Below, piece after piece: positions 8,647-15,727 of a stretch of 37,245 nt of DNA. The DNA is from Candidatus Firestoneibacteriota bacterium. GTDB taxonomy: Bacteria > Oederibacteriota > D2-FULL-39-29 > CAIOVX01. A program made the translations under genes and the position numbers. The stretch's first letter is position 1, and each line of letters opens with the position of its first letter. The notes under the pieces were generated by a model. It had not been told where the DNA came from. It worked only from the letters and a program-made list of their open reading frames with translations, and searched no databases. The stretch lies in assembly GCA_903861835.1 (NCBI GenBank), contig CAIOVX010000009.1:1-37245 (forward strand), in the 5' to 3' direction.

Positions 8647-9090
8647 ATGGATAAGAAAATAATTCTTTTGGTTGAGGATAATCCCAGCGATGTTGCGTTG
8701 ACAAGAAGGGCGTTTGAAAAATCCAAAATAGTAAACGAGCTGATTGCCATAGAAGACGGAAAAGAAGCTCTTGAATACCTTCAAGGCGCCGGGAAGTATT
8801 CAGGACGGGATAGAAACATTCTGCCGATAGTTGTACTGCTGGATATTAAATTGCCGCTGATAGACGGAATAACCTTGCTTAAAACAATCAGAAATGATCC
8901 AAGGCTTCGCCGCCTGCCGGTGGTTATGCTTACTTCCTCGAAAGAAGAATCGGATCTTGCGGAGAGTTACGACCATGGCGTAAACGGTTTCATCAGAAAG
9001 CCGGTGTGCTCCAGGGAATTCGAAAAGACGATAGAGACATTCAGCCTCTTCTGGCTGTTGATTAATGAACCACCGCCTGTCGTAAAGTGA
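8647..9090 (+). CDS. Rcp1-type response regulator
   Basis: A 147-residue stand-alone receiver preceded by AGGAGGG. It has the acidic pocket in LLVEDNPSD, a longer loop between beta2 and beta3 (about 47-60) typical of the Rcp1 group, phosphoacceptor Asp66 in VVLLDIKLP, Thr96 in VMLTSS and Lys118 in IRKPV. The C-terminal helix ends with FSLFWLLINEPPP, as in regulators that dimerise through this face. The kinase of the phytochrome class directly upstream is the likely phosphodonor, and the hybrid kinase 28 bases downstream is likely co-transcribed. With no output domain it must act through protein contacts. Confidence 0.92.
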   Translation: MDKKIILLVEDNPSDVALTRRAFEKSKIVNELIAIEDGKEALEYLQGAGKYSGRDRNILPIVVLLDIKLPLIDGITLLKTIRNDPRLRRLPVVMLTSSKEESDLAESYDHGVNGFIRKPVCSREFEKTIETFSLFWLLINEPPPVVK

Positions 9091-9118
9091 TATTTGCGGT
9101 CAATACGGAGAAGGATGT

Positions 9119-11467
9119 ATGAATATACCCCTGAAGGCGCTAATAGTGGAAGACGTCGTGTCAGATGCCGAATTATTGCTTCGACATATTGAAAAAGACG
9201 GCTTTTCCGTTATTTCCCGCCGCGTGGAAACTGAATTGGATTTGGAAGATGCTCTTGCAAAAGAGAATTGGGATGTAATATTTTCTGACTGCAGCCTCCC
9301 TGCTTTTAGCGCCCAAGGTACGTTGAAACTTGTAAAAAAATTACACATAGATATTCCGGTTATCATTATCTCCGGCACTATCGGAGAGGAAAATGCGATA
9401 GAACTGATGCGGGGCGGAGCCAGGGATATAGTATTCAAAAGTAAAATGTTTCGCCTGGGTCAGATTCTCAGGCGTGAACTTGAATATTCGCTGATAAGAA
9501 GGAAAGAAGATAAATACTTTAAGGAGTTAAAGATAAGCGAATCCAAATATAAAGATCTTTTTGAGGCGGCAAGAGACGGAATACTGATGCTTGATGCGGA
9601 GACCGGGAGGATTATCGACGTTAATCCGTATTTCACGGAGGTCCTGGGATACGCCAAAGATGAGTTAATCGGGAAGGAAATATGGGAGATTGGGCCTTTT
9701 AAAGATGTTCTTGCAAGTCAGATATCTTTTAAGGAGCTGCAGTCAAAAGAATATATCCGGTATGACGATTTGCCTCTGGAAACTAAAAACGGCAAGAAGA
9801 AGGAATATGAATTCATAAGTAATGTATACCTGGAGGCGGGGCGAAAAATAATACAGTGCAATATGAGGGATAACTCCGATCGCAAGGCGGCGGAAGTGTT
9901 AAGGGCGAAGCTTCTGCAGCAAGAACAGCAGCAGCTTCTGCAGCAAGAACAGCAATTGAAAGTATTTAATAAGCAGCTGAACAGCATCATAAACGCAATC
10001 GGGGATCCATTCTTTATTAAAGACGAGAACTCAGTGTTTCTTTTTGCCAATGACAGCTTGTGCGATATTCTCGGTATTGACAGGAAGGATATAATAGGGA
10101 AAACGCTCGGCGAAGCATTGCCTGACGATCAGATGCAGGTTTTTCTGGAAAACGACAAAAATGTTATTAAGTCAGGGTTGGAAAATATATCCGAGGAAAA
10201 ACTTACCGGGAAAAATGGAATGATGCTCGACATTGTTACATCAAAGACAAGATATATAAACGATGAAGGAAGCAGGTTCCTGGTGGGAGTGATACACGAT
10301 ATAACGGAACATAAAAAGCTTGTAAACCAGCTGCTGCAATCTCAAAAGATGGAATCTTTAGGCACACTGGCCGGCGGAATCGCGCATGATTTCAATAACT
10401 TGCTTACCGTCATCAAAGGGAACATTTTTTTGGCAAAAAATAAAATGAACGGAGAGAAGAATGCTGCAGTTGAATATGATGAAATTGAAAAAGCGGCTGA
10501 CAGGGCCGCGGAACTGACAAAGGGAATGCTGCTTTTCAGCAGGCAACAACCCGAAAATGTAACAAACTTGGACATCAACGAGATTGTGCTGGATGTTATG
10601 AAAATGGTAAGGCGTATTATCGGTGAAGACATTAAAATAAAAACAGACCTGCAAGCGGGGATCTGGAACATTGTGTCGGATAAAGCAAAGAAAGAACAAG
10701 TGATAATGAACATTGCAATAAATGCCCGGGACGCAATGCGGCAGGGCGGGATTCTTGACATAAAGACCGAAAATGTCACTATAGCGGAATATGTTTTGGA
10801 CAACAAGGATTCATATCCCGGCAGATTCGTGAAATTGTCAATACAGGACAACGGATGCGGAATGTCAAAAGATATCATGGATCACATGTTTGAGCCTTTC
10901 TATACCACAAAGGGTATTGGAAAAGGGACAGGGCTCGGGCTTTCAGTAGTATATGGTATTGTTAAACAAGCTAACGGCTGGATAAGCGTTAATAGCGAGC
11001 AGGGTAAAGGGTCAACATTGAATGTTTATCTGCCGGCCTCTCCGGCAGCAAAAACGGCCCAAAAGGAGAAGGAAATTGAAGTTTTAGACCTTAAAGGGAA
11101 GGGAGAGAGGATCCTTATTGTTGAGGATGAGACTGGCATACGGAAATTGCTGCAAAGCCTCCTGTCCGGCAACGGATATACTGTATTCCCGTCGGGAAGC
11201 GCCTCGGAAGCGCTTGAAGTGTTCAACCGGGAAAAACAGCATTTTGATATTGTCTTTAGCGATATCGTGCTTCCCGGTAGAAACGGCCTTGAGCTTGTTA
11301 AAGAACTGCTCTCTGTAAAACCCGGGTTAAAAGTCATTCTCTCCAGCGGATATATGGATGAAAAATCTCAGTCCGAAATTATACATAACTCAGGTTATGT
11401 GTTTATTCGGAAGCCGTATGAACTGAAGGTTCTATTGTCCGTTGTTAAAAAAGTCCTGAGTAAATAA
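9119..11467 (+). CDS. Hybrid sensor histidine kinase: REC-PAS-PAS-HisKA-HATPase-REC
   Basis: A 782-residue soluble kinase starting after GGAGAAGG. Receiver 1 (about 5-125) has Asp57 but SG where Thr is usual and FKS near the Lys site. PAS 1 spans about 143-255, a Gln-rich linker about 262-280 and PAS 2 about 285-400. His423 is in IAHDFNNLL. The ATPase domain has an N box at about 530-540, QDNGCGM at 576-582, FEPFYTTK and GKGTGLGLS. The terminal receiver (about 663-780) has Asp715 and Lys765 in RKPYE. The domain plan and H box closely resemble the 685-residue kinase near the left end, so the two are probably related by duplication. It is the last intact gene of the signalling block; a decayed receiver end follows in the same frame. 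Confidence 0.93.
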   Translation: MNIPLKALIVEDVVSDAELLLRHIEKDGFSVISRRVETELDLEDALAKENWDVIFSDCSLPAFSAQGTLKLVKKLHIDIPVIIISGTIGEENAIELMRGGARDIVFKSKMFRLGQILRRELEYSLIRRKEDKYFKELKISESKYKDLFEAARDGILMLDAETGRIIDVNPYFTEVLGYAKDELIGKEIWEIGPFKDVLASQISFKELQSKEYIRYDDLPLETKNGKKKEYEFISNVYLEAGRKIIQCNMRDNSDRKAAEVLRAKLLQQEQQQLLQQEQQLKVFNKQLNSIINAIGDPFFIKDENSVFLFANDSLCDILGIDRKDIIGKTLGEALPDDQMQVFLENDKNVIKSGLENISEEKLTGKNGMMLDIVTSKTRYINDEGSRFLVGVIHDITEHKKLVNQLLQSQKMESLGTLAGGIAHDFNNLLTVIKGNIFLAKNKMNGEKNAAVEYDEIEKAADRAAELTKGMLLFSRQQPENVTNLDINEIVLDVMKMVRRIIGEDIKIKTDLQAGIWNIVSDKAKKEQVIMNIAINARDAMRQGGILDIKTENVTIAEYVLDNKDSYPGRFVKLSIQDNGCGMSKDIMDHMFEPFYTTKGIGKGTGLGLSVVYGIVKQANGWISVNSEQGKGSTLNVYLPASPAAKTAQKEKEIEVLDLKGKGERILIVEDETGIRKLLQSLLSGNGYTVFPSGSASEALEVFNREKQHFDIVFSDIVLPGRNGLELVKELLSVKPGLKVILSSGYMDEKSQSEIIHNSGYVFIRKPYELKVLLSVVKKVLSK
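9911..9958 (+). repeat. 24-nt direct duplication coding the Gln-rich linker
   Basis: Two adjacent 24-nt units beginning CTTCTGCAGCAAGAACAGCA differ only in their last bases (GCAG or ATTG). They encode LLQQEQQQ and LLQQEQQL between the two PAS domains, lengthening a helical linker by eight residues. Confidence 0.88.
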
Positions 11468-11665
11468 GGAAGTGTCCGGGAGAAAAAGAGTATTGTCAGC
11501 TATTTAAGTAATCCTCATATCGGGCGAGTATCACCCGCCGAAAAGCGGAAGGAACTAAAACCTAAATCAAGAGTAATCATCAGCAGTGGTTATCACTATT
11601 TGAGCAAGCCCTATGGTATTTATAAACTCTTCTCGACGCTCTCCGAAGTACTGGGCGAGTTTTAG
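11468..11665 (+). pseudogene. Decayed receiver-domain 3' end (right remnant)
   Basis: Directly after the kinase stop the same frame stays open for 65 codons to TAG at 11663. The last half is clearly receiver-like: LKPKSRVIISSGY followed at once by YLSKPYGIYKLFSTLSEVL. Compared with the intact receivers in this window, about 15 residues between SSGY and the KPY motif are missing, so there was a short in-frame deletion. The first half (GSVREKKSIVSYLSNPHI) shows no clear homology. No start codon or ribosome site precedes it. It is best read as the remnant of another hybrid kinase or receiver gene, homologous to the relic at 5811-5886. Confidence 0.7.
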
Positions 11666-11687
11666 CCTGCGCCGCGCCATTTTACCC

Positions 11688-11716
11688 TTAAAAACCAGTG
11701 TTTATTCTGCTATAAT
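11688..11716 (+). promoter_or_regulatory. Probable promoter of tRNA-Ser
   Basis: TATAAT at 11711-11716 is preceded by TGC (extended -10 form); a weak -35 candidate TTAAAA lies at 11688-11693 with 17-bp spacing. The tRNA begins 53 bases after the -10 box. Confidence 0.5.
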
Positions 11717-11727
11717 CCTATTCTGTG

Positions 11728-11760
11728 AATCAGCAATCAGTAATCAGCAATTAGCAATCG
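11728..11760 (+). repeat. Degenerate heptamer array (AATYAGY)
   Basis: Four and a half 7-nt units in a row: AATCAGC, AATCAGT, AATCAGC, AATTAGC, AATCG. It lies between the promoter and the tRNA, in the presumed 5' leader. A related array with the same period occurs on the other strand at 19936-19960. Confidence 0.75.
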
Positions 11761-11769
11761 TTCCACCAC

Positions 11770-11861
11770 GGAGAGATGGCCGAGCCCGGTTGAAGGCGCT
11801 TGACTCGAAATCAAGTGAGCCCGCAAGGGTTCCGCAGGTTCAAATCCTGCTCTCTCCGCCA
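11770..11861 (+). tRNA. tRNA-Ser(CGA)
   Basis: The acceptor stem GGAGAGA pairs with TCTCTCC at 11851-11857, followed by discriminator G and an encoded CCA (11859-11861). The anticodon arm CTTGA-CTCGAAA-TCAAG shows anticodon CGA, reading UCG serine codons. A long variable arm (GAGCCCGCAAGGGTTC region) and the T arm GCAGG-TTCAAAT-CCTGC complete a class II tRNA. The gene stands alone with its own promoter and no integrase nearby. Confidence 0.96.
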
Positions 11862-11929
11862 TTATAATGGCGAGATCTCACCCCAAATAAAACAATCATG
11901 TAATAATCCATATCTCCTAAGGAGTAAAT

Positions 11930-14329
11930 ATGAACGACAGCAGAGTTGCTGAAGGCGAGTTTGGATATTTTGACGGGGAAACCGGCGAATATGTTATAAC
12001 CCGGCCCGACACGCCGCGTCCCTGGTACAATTACCTCATCAACGAAACAACTGTCGGCATGATCTCAAACACTTCCGGCGGAGTCTGCTATGACAAGGAT
12101 CCGACCACGCATCGCCTGCTCCGTTACCGCTACCAGAACATTCCCTGCGACCGCCCGGGCAGATACATATATGTCAGGGACAACGACAGCAAGAAATACT
12201 GGTCGGCCTGCTGGGCGCCTGTTCATACCGATGTAAAGAAATGCCGCTATACCTGCCGCGTTGGTTTCGGCTACAACACGATATCCTTTGAGCATAGCGG
12301 TATCAGGACCGAAGTCACCTATTTTGTTCCGCAGGACAGAGCGATGGAAATCTGGGATCTGAAGATAACTAACGCAGGCAAGGAATCCAGAACCCTCTCA
12401 ACTTTCAGCTACGCGGAGTTTGCGTTCTGGGGCGCGATGAGAGACTTAATGAACATTGACAATGGCCCCAATCTTTCCCGCCAGCATTACAAAAACGGCG
12501 CGATAATACACCATTCATACAATGATCTTGGCACAGGCCTGCACGATATGCATTTTGTCCAGGTCTACGGTTTTCACACGGCAAGCCCCAAAGCGCAGGG
12601 ATATAACGGAGACAGGGATCTCTTTCTCGGGAAGTACAGGGATGAGAAGAATCCTGTGGTAGTCGAAACTGGCAAGTCCACGAACTACTGCGAAAACGGC
12701 GGCTACCCAATAGGCTGTTTTGAACACAAGTTTACGCTTAAGCCCGGCGCGACAAAGCGGATAGTTTATCAGACCGGCGTCGCAAAGAACGAGCGGGATG
12801 TTTTTGTAACCTCAAAAAAATATAAAAACTTCAAGAATGTTGACAGGGCTTTTAAGGAAACAAAGAAATACTGGACAGATAGGATTAGTGCCTTCAAAGT
12901 CACTACGCCTGACAAAGAGTTCAACACGCTGGTGAACGGGTTTGTTCAGTACCAGGCCTCAATGACGCTCCGCCTTTCCAGAAGTATCTCAAGCTACGAG
13001 TGGGGGATAATGCGCGCCGGCTTCGGCTTCCGCGACTCCTGCCAGGACCAGCTCGGCATGCTTCACGCTTTCCCGGAAAAGTCAAAGACGGTCATCGGGC
13101 ACCTGCTGAACGCCGTCTATCCCGACGGCGGAGCCGCGCACAGCCTGCACCCGGCAAAGAACAAGTATGATGTCGGAGGGTTTTACGACGATAATAACTG
13201 GCTCGTTATGGCTGTTTCGCAGTATATAAAGGAAACCGGCGACAAAGGGTTCCTCAAGACAAAAGCCGGCTATATCGGATCAGCAAAGAAAGACAGCGTT
13301 TTGGAACACCTTGTCAAACTAAATGATTTTACCTGGGGAAAGCGCGGCAAGCACGGGCTTATCCAGACGGGAAGCGCAGACTGGAATGATTCCTTAAACC
13401 CGCAGGACAAAAAGACCGAAAGCTGCTTTACCTCGGCGCTTTATTGCGCGTCAACAAAAGAACTGATTGAACTGCTGCTTCTTGCAGGGAAAGAGAGACT
13501 TGCCGGGAAATTAGGGAAGAGATGCGAAAGCATAGCCCGCCTTATGAATTCCTTCGGCTGGGACGGCGGATGGTACAAGCGTCTGATATTTCCCAACGGA
13601 ACGGAACTCGGTGCGAAGAAAAATAAAACGCTCCCCAGCATATTTTTGGAACCGCAACCATGGGCGGTTATCAGCGGCCTGGCTGAAGGAAAACGCGCCG
13701 AAAAGGCGCTGGATTCTACCGAAAAGCTTCTCGGGACTGAGTACGGGCACCGCCTGCTTGACAGGGGTTTCAAAACATTTGATTTAAAGATAGGGTCTGC
13801 CGGTATTTGCACTCCGGGCATAAAAGAGAACGCCTCCGTGTTTAATCACGCTTCCAGCTGGATGATAGTTGCCGAAGCCATCCTCGGACGCGGCGATAAG
13901 GCGATGGAATATTTCAAGCGCATGTGCGGAGCAACAAAGAACAGGATAGCCGCGAAACACGAAGTTGAGCCCTACGTCGCCTGCCAGTTCATCAGCCAGA
14001 AACCTTTCCATATAATAGGAAGGGGAAGGAACGGCTGGCTTACCGGAACCTCCTCGTGGATAGCGGCAGGAACAATGCAGTATATCGCCGGCTGCCGCCC
14101 GGAGTTTGACGGGCTTCGCATTGACCCTTGCATTCCGAAGGAATGGAACGGCTTGACTGTTGAGAGGACTTTCCGCGGCGTGAAATATATTATTGAAGTA
14201 AAGAACCCGGAACATATAAATAAGGGCGTGAGATACCTGTTGGTAAACGGCATGGAAGTGCCGGGAAATCTCATTCCTTTTAAAAAGAGCAAGACCCCTG
14301 TTTATGTTATCGCGGTGATGGGAAAATAA
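11930..14329 (+). CDS. GH94 glycoside phosphorylase (cellobiose phosphorylase-like)
   Basis: The 799-residue product has the length and order of GH94 phosphorylases. The N-terminal beta-sandwich starts FGYFDGETGEYVITRPDTP, and an (alpha/alpha)6 catalytic barrel follows. RAGFGFRDSCQDQLG corresponds to the substrate-contact segment and GSADWNDSLN (Asp484-Trp-Asn-Asp487) to the motif with the general-acid aspartate. EPQPWAV, GIKENASVF and GWLTGTSSW are further family blocks. The enzyme would cleave a beta-linked disaccharide with phosphate to give a sugar 1-phosphate, saving ATP. Similarity to the classical cellobiose enzyme runs the whole length, but replacements around the acceptor site (CQD for NQD) leave laminaribiose or other substrates possible. 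There is no signal peptide. AAGGAG precedes the start by six bases. A GH1 enzyme is encoded 1.4 kb downstream. Confidence 0.9.
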   Translation: MNDSRVAEGEFGYFDGETGEYVITRPDTPRPWYNYLINETTVGMISNTSGGVCYDKDPTTHRLLRYRYQNIPCDRPGRYIYVRDNDSKKYWSACWAPVHTDVKKCRYTCRVGFGYNTISFEHSGIRTEVTYFVPQDRAMEIWDLKITNAGKESRTLSTFSYAEFAFWGAMRDLMNIDNGPNLSRQHYKNGAIIHHSYNDLGTGLHDMHFVQVYGFHTASPKAQGYNGDRDLFLGKYRDEKNPVVVETGKSTNYCENGGYPIGCFEHKFTLKPGATKRIVYQTGVAKNERDVFVTSKKYKNFKNVDRAFKETKKYWTDRISAFKVTTPDKEFNTLVNGFVQYQASMTLRLSRSISSYEWGIMRAGFGFRDSCQDQLGMLHAFPEKSKTVIGHLLNAVYPDGGAAHSLHPAKNKYDVGGFYDDNNWLVMAVSQYIKETGDKGFLKTKAGYIGSAKKDSVLEHLVKLNDFTWGKRGKHGLIQTGSADWNDSLNPQDKKTESCFTSALYCASTKELIELLLLAGKERLAGKLGKRCESIARLMNSFGWDGGWYKRLIFPNGTELGAKKNKTLPSIFLEPQPWAVISGLAEGKRAEKALDSTEKLLGTEYGHRLLDRGFKTFDLKIGSAGICTPGIKENASVFNHASSWMIVAEAILGRGDKAMEYFKRMCGATKNRIAAKHEVEPYVACQFISQKPFHIIGRGRNGWLTGTSSWIAAGTMQYIAGCRPEFDGLRIDPCIPKEWNGLTVERTFRGVKYIIEVKNPEHINKGVRYLLVNGMEVPGNLIPFKKSKTPVYVIAVMGK

Positions 14330-14344
14330 CCAAAGGACGAAAAT

Positions 14345-15055
14345 ATGGATATAGTTATATCGGTGAGAAAACAGTTAAGAGCGGCGGCGGACAAAAAAAC
14401 CGCGGAAATATCCCAGCGATTTTTCAAAGAAAAGGTTAAGCATTATGGCGTAAAAAGCGCAGTGGTCGGAAAGATAGCGGTTCTTGCCTGGCGGGAAGTC
14501 AAACTTCATTCAAAGAATGAGATATTCGCGATGTGTGAGGAGCTTTATAGTTCTGATTACGGTGAAGAGTCCTATATCGCCTCCGACTGGCTTCCGAGGA
14601 TATCACAGGAGTTCGAGAGAGAGGATCTCAAGTTGTTTAAGAAATGGATAGCGGCCTATGTCAATAACTGGGCTAAATGCGATACTTTTTGCAATCACAC
14701 TCTCGGCGAATTCCTTATGCGGTTTCCGGATTCCGCGGCGGAAGTTACGCAGTGGACTGCTTCCAAGAACCGGTGGCTTAAACGCGCGGCTGCCGTTTCC
14801 TTTATACTTCCGGCTAAGAAAGGAATGTTCCTTTCGGAAGCTTTTGAAGTAGCGGACGCTCTTATAGCCGATAAAGATGACCTTGTACAGAAAGGTTATG
14901 GCTGGCTGCTTAAAGAAGAAAGCCGGAGGCACGAGAAGGAAGTATTTGCCTATGTGTTAAGGCATAAACGAGAAATGCCCAGAACCGCCCTTCGCTATGC
15001 CATAGAACTGATGCCTAAAACCCTTAAAAAAGAGGCAATGAAGAAAGGCGCTTAA
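14345..15055 (+). CDS. alkD: AlkD-family DNA alkylation repair glycosylase
   Basis: A 236-residue all-helical HEAT-like protein of the AlkD family, which removes N3- and N7-alkylated purines without flipping the base out. The residues known to matter in Bacillus cereus AlkD occur at essentially the same numbers: Trp109 and Asp113 in NNWAKCDTFCNH, an Arg at 147 in RWLKRAAAV (148 in the reference) and Trp187 in GYGWLLKE. It follows the GH94 gene by 15 bases with AAGGACG as ribosome site, so it is probably in that transcript, though the functions are unrelated. An AAAATGC..GCATTTT inverted pair directly after the stop (15054-15080) might end the transcript. It is intact and of normal length. Confidence 0.9.
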   Translation: MDIVISVRKQLRAAADKKTAEISQRFFKEKVKHYGVKSAVVGKIAVLAWREVKLHSKNEIFAMCEELYSSDYGEESYIASDWLPRISQEFEREDLKLFKKWIAAYVNNWAKCDTFCNHTLGEFLMRFPDSAAEVTQWTASKNRWLKRAAAVSFILPAKKGMFLSEAFEVADALIADKDDLVQKGYGWLLKEESRRHEKEVFAYVLRHKREMPRTALRYAIELMPKTLKKEAMKKGA

Positions 15056-15114
15056 AATGCTATATTGTGCAATGCATTTTGTGGGCGCTTAATGAAAGTA
15101 TTTTGCTATATGTC

Positions 15115-15143
15115 TTGACAAAATATAGGAAAAAGCGTAGAAT
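15115..15143 (+). promoter_or_regulatory. Strong sigma70-type promoter for the cold-shock gene
   Basis: A perfect TTGACA at 15115-15120 is 17 bp from TAGAAT at 15138-15143. The expected start near 15150 gives a leader of about 145 nt before the cold-shock gene, unusually long for the window and containing a terminator-like hairpin. Confidence 0.82.
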
Positions 15144-15192
15144 TGCTACAGGTCAATAAATGCAGTTTAACTCTACATACAAAAAAGAACTT

Positions 15193-15232
15193 AAGCAACA
15201 CGGGTGACGTCGTTTGCCGGTGTTGCTTTTTT
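15193..15232 (+). terminator. Intrinsic-terminator-like hairpin inside the csp leader (candidate attenuator)
   Basis: AAGCAACAC at 15193-15201 pairs with GTGTTGCTT at 15220-15228, further G.C pairs are possible next to the loop, and the run of T continues through 15232. It sits about 45-80 nt after the predicted start and about 65 nt before the cold-shock start codon on the same strand. As nothing ends here except the leader RNA, it probably stops part of the transcripts and needs read-through for csp expression. Confidence 0.62.
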
Positions 15233-15295
15233 ATTAACAAAATCAATTGTCACCAGGAATGGGGACAAAATTCAAAGAAAGGAAGTGAGAAACAA

Positions 15296-15496
15296 ATGGT
15301 AAAAGGTAAAGTGAAATGGTTCAACGACCAGAAGGGTTACGGATTCATTACTCCGGAATCCGGCAAAGATGTATTCGTACACTTCAGCGCAATCACGGGT
15401 GACGGATTCAAGTCTTTGGCGGAAGGCCAGGAAGTGGAATTCGACATCGTGGCTGGCCCGAAGGGTGAACAGGCTGCAAACGTAAGAAAAGCCTAA
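15296..15496 (+). CDS. Cold-shock protein, CspA family
   Basis: A 66-residue cold-shock domain protein that binds single-stranded RNA and DNA. It is complete from [19 protein letters not shown] through RNP1 (KGYGFI) and RNP2 (VFVHF) to the usual end. I choose ATG 15296 because the conserved domain starts there and AAAGGAAGTGAG lies just upstream; the longer open frame from 15143 is leader sequence. It has its own promoter, an attenuator-like hairpin and a strong terminator. Family members melt RNA hairpins and can antiterminate, so the leader hairpin may be its own target. Confidence 0.97.
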   Translation: MVKGKVKWFNDQKGYGFITPESGKDVFVHFSAITGDGFKSLAEGQEVEFDIVAGPKGEQAANVRKA

Positions 15497-15510
15497 ACCT
15501 GAAAAAATTG

Positions 15511-15550
15511 ACCGGCTCCCTGGGGAAACCTCGGGAGCCGGTTCTATTTT
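15511..15550 (+). terminator. Intrinsic terminator after csp
   Basis: ACCGGCTCCC at 15511-15520 pairs perfectly with GGGAGCCGGT at 15532-15541; inner bases GGGG..CCTC can extend the stem. TTCTATTTT follows. It is 15 bases after the cold-shock stop codon. Confidence 0.88.
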
Positions 15551-15563
15551 CGGCGTTCAGGTT

Positions 15564-15599
15564 TAATCCGCGTAATCTGTCTTGCTAATCCGCGTAATT
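15564..15599 (+). repeat. Two GATTACGCAGATTA-family units (direct)
   Basis: TAATCCGCGTAATC at 15564-15577 and TAATCCGCGTAATT at 15586-15599, eight bases apart and in the same orientation. They match the units that border the GxxExxY gene at about 22 kb. The gap between csp and the GH1 gene (15551-15727) otherwise holds only the T/G-rich tract below. Confidence 0.75.
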
Positions 15600-15678
15600 A
15601 ATTAACGCATTTTTTTAGGTAAGCACAATTATTCAAGCGCTAAGTTCCGGACAAGAAACAAAAGAAGAGGTAAAACTT

Positions 15679-15720
15679 GGATTTTGTGCTTTGTTTGGTG
15701 TTTGGCGCTATTTTTTTTGG
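15679..15720 (+). repeat. T/G-rich degenerate tract (TTTGTGCTT / TTTGGTGTT)
   Basis: A run of TTTTGTGCTTTGTTTGGTG and TTTGGCGCTA-type words ending in eight T, just before the GH1 ribosome site. The same words occur at 21481-21534 downstream of an ACT gene. Because it happens to be open in frame, it would add 17 spurious residues to the GH1 protein. Confidence 0.55.
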
Positions 15721-15727
15721 AGGGACT

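Noticed and set aside
11770-11861. tRNA-Ser as integration site of a genomic island
   Set aside because: No integrase, no repeated tRNA 3' end and no phage or conjugation genes are visible.
11613-11867. Open frame through the tRNA region
   Set aside because: It runs across the receiver-gene relic, the heptamer array and the tRNA-Ser gene, and has no homology of its own.
11858-11871. TATAAT within the palindrome GCCATTATAATGGC after the tRNA, as GH94 promoter
   Set aside because: The only -35 candidate (TTCAAA) lies in the conserved T arm of the tRNA; a chance match is more likely. The palindrome lacks a T run, so it is not a clear terminator either.
15054-15080. AAAATGC..GCATTTT hairpin as terminator of alkD
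   Set aside because: The stem is A+T-rich with a large loop and no continuous T run; kept only as a remark under alkD.
15143-15295. Extended cold-shock protein
   Set aside because: The region lies at or after the predicted transcription start and contains the leader hairpin; the cold-shock domain starts exactly at ATG 15296 behind a ribosome site.
15677-15727. N-terminal extension of the GH1 protein (MDFVLCLVFGAIFFGGT) as a signal peptide
   Set aside because: It is translated T/G-rich repeat; GGAGGG and ATG at 15728 give the normal GH1 start.
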